From positions 570,499-591,357 of the forward strand of contig MU646386.1 of assembly GCA_026770585.1 (NCBI GenBank): 20,859 nt of DNA, written 5' to 3'. Position 1 is the first letter of the stretch, and the number at the start of each line of letters is the position of its first letter. The position numbers and the translations under genes were made by a program. Positions 20,677-20,859 of the stretch are shown here, piece by piece. The stretch is from Baffinella frigidus (taxonomy: Eukaryota; Cryptophyceae; Cryptomonadales; Baffinellaceae). A model generated the notes under the pieces. It made no database searches and was not told where the DNA came from. It worked only from the letters and a program-made list of their open reading frames with translations.

Positions 20677-20679
20677 GTA

Positions 20680-20859
20680 CGTTCCTCCTCCTCCTGCTTC
20701 TTCTGCTTCTTCTTCTTCTTCTTCTTCTTCGTTTTCTTTTTGCTCTTCTTCTTCTTCTTCTTCTTCTTCTTCTTCTTCTTCTTCTTCTTCTTCGTCTTCT
20801 TCTTCGTCTTCTTCTTCTTCTTCTTCTTCTTCTTCTGCTTCTTCTGCATCCTCTTCCTC
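20680..20859 (+). repeat. (TTC)n microsatellite in the last intron
   Basis: Long TTC/CTT triplet run with occasional GTC or TGC triplets, reaching the window end. On the reverse strand it is an open Lys-rich frame with no credibility as a gene. Confidence 0.9.

Noticed and set aside
20285-20303. Alternative acceptor for exon W
   Set aside because: The copy reads CKAL-like for only about six codons and then enters short tandem repeats with no donor. Treated as an exon echo.
20589-20849. Minus-strand poly-Lys open frame
   Set aside because: Pure translation of the (TTC)n microsatellite.

Overview
The window is eukaryotic and nuclear. It holds the interior of one large intron-rich gene on the + strand, open at both ends, and no second gene that I can support. 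The organism is probably an alga or other protist with Arabidopsis-type telomeres (CCCTAAA/TTTAGGG). Degenerate copies of that heptamer fill many introns, splicing is GT-AG, exons are short (40-180 nt), and about 10% of the window is coding. A photosynthetic alveolate (chromerid or dinoflagellate) would fit, but that is a low-confidence guess.

The gene. Exons joined by reading frame and intron phase give a protein of about 690 residues within the window: (1) a Pro/Ala/Glu-rich, acidic, probably disordered N-terminal part (3-1297); (2) four MORN repeats (5024-6755); (3) a charged helical, probably coiled-coil linker (7328-8002); (4) a weakly supported basic segment (12404-12687); (5) a nearly complete TBC (Rab-GAP) domain spread over twelve exons (12932-20676). 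The TBC part has the GVPDSVRGKLW motif, the arginine finger (DLPRT, 15766-15813), the glutamine finger (GYRQ, with Q the last codon of exon 16562-16641), and the later helices. Order and spacing follow the TBC1D12/TBC1D14-like pattern as I recall it. The product is therefore predicted to be a catalytically competent Rab GTPase-activating protein, possibly placed at a membrane or cortex by its MORN repeats. Two joins do not resolve: 6755 to 7328 (phase conflict) and 7846 to 7950 (donor uncertain).

The introns are the unusual part. First, many are built from telomere-like heptamers, always C-strand-sense where they touch a splice site; introns 7368-7519 and 7572-7741 are almost nothing else. 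Second, many TBC exons are preceded or followed by truncated, diverged copies of their own splice junctions, here called exon echoes. The clearest are for the exons at 14849, 15766, 16562, 17928, 19574 and 20400. Third, several families of short foldback elements (MITE-like) are scattered through the introns; one inserted into an exon echo with a readable 4-bp target duplication. Fourth, one exon echo is split by a telomere-like insertion flanked by a 7-bp repeat that would create both splice sites, which looks like a snapshot of intron birth.

Other contents: a frameshifted ankyrin-repeat relic (13149-13257), two chains of abutting perfect hairpins (10850-10901 and 14592-14732), and (TTC)n, (TCC)n, (TA)n and (GGTGTG)n simple repeats. 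No tRNA, rRNA, CRISPR array or prokaryotic signal was seen.
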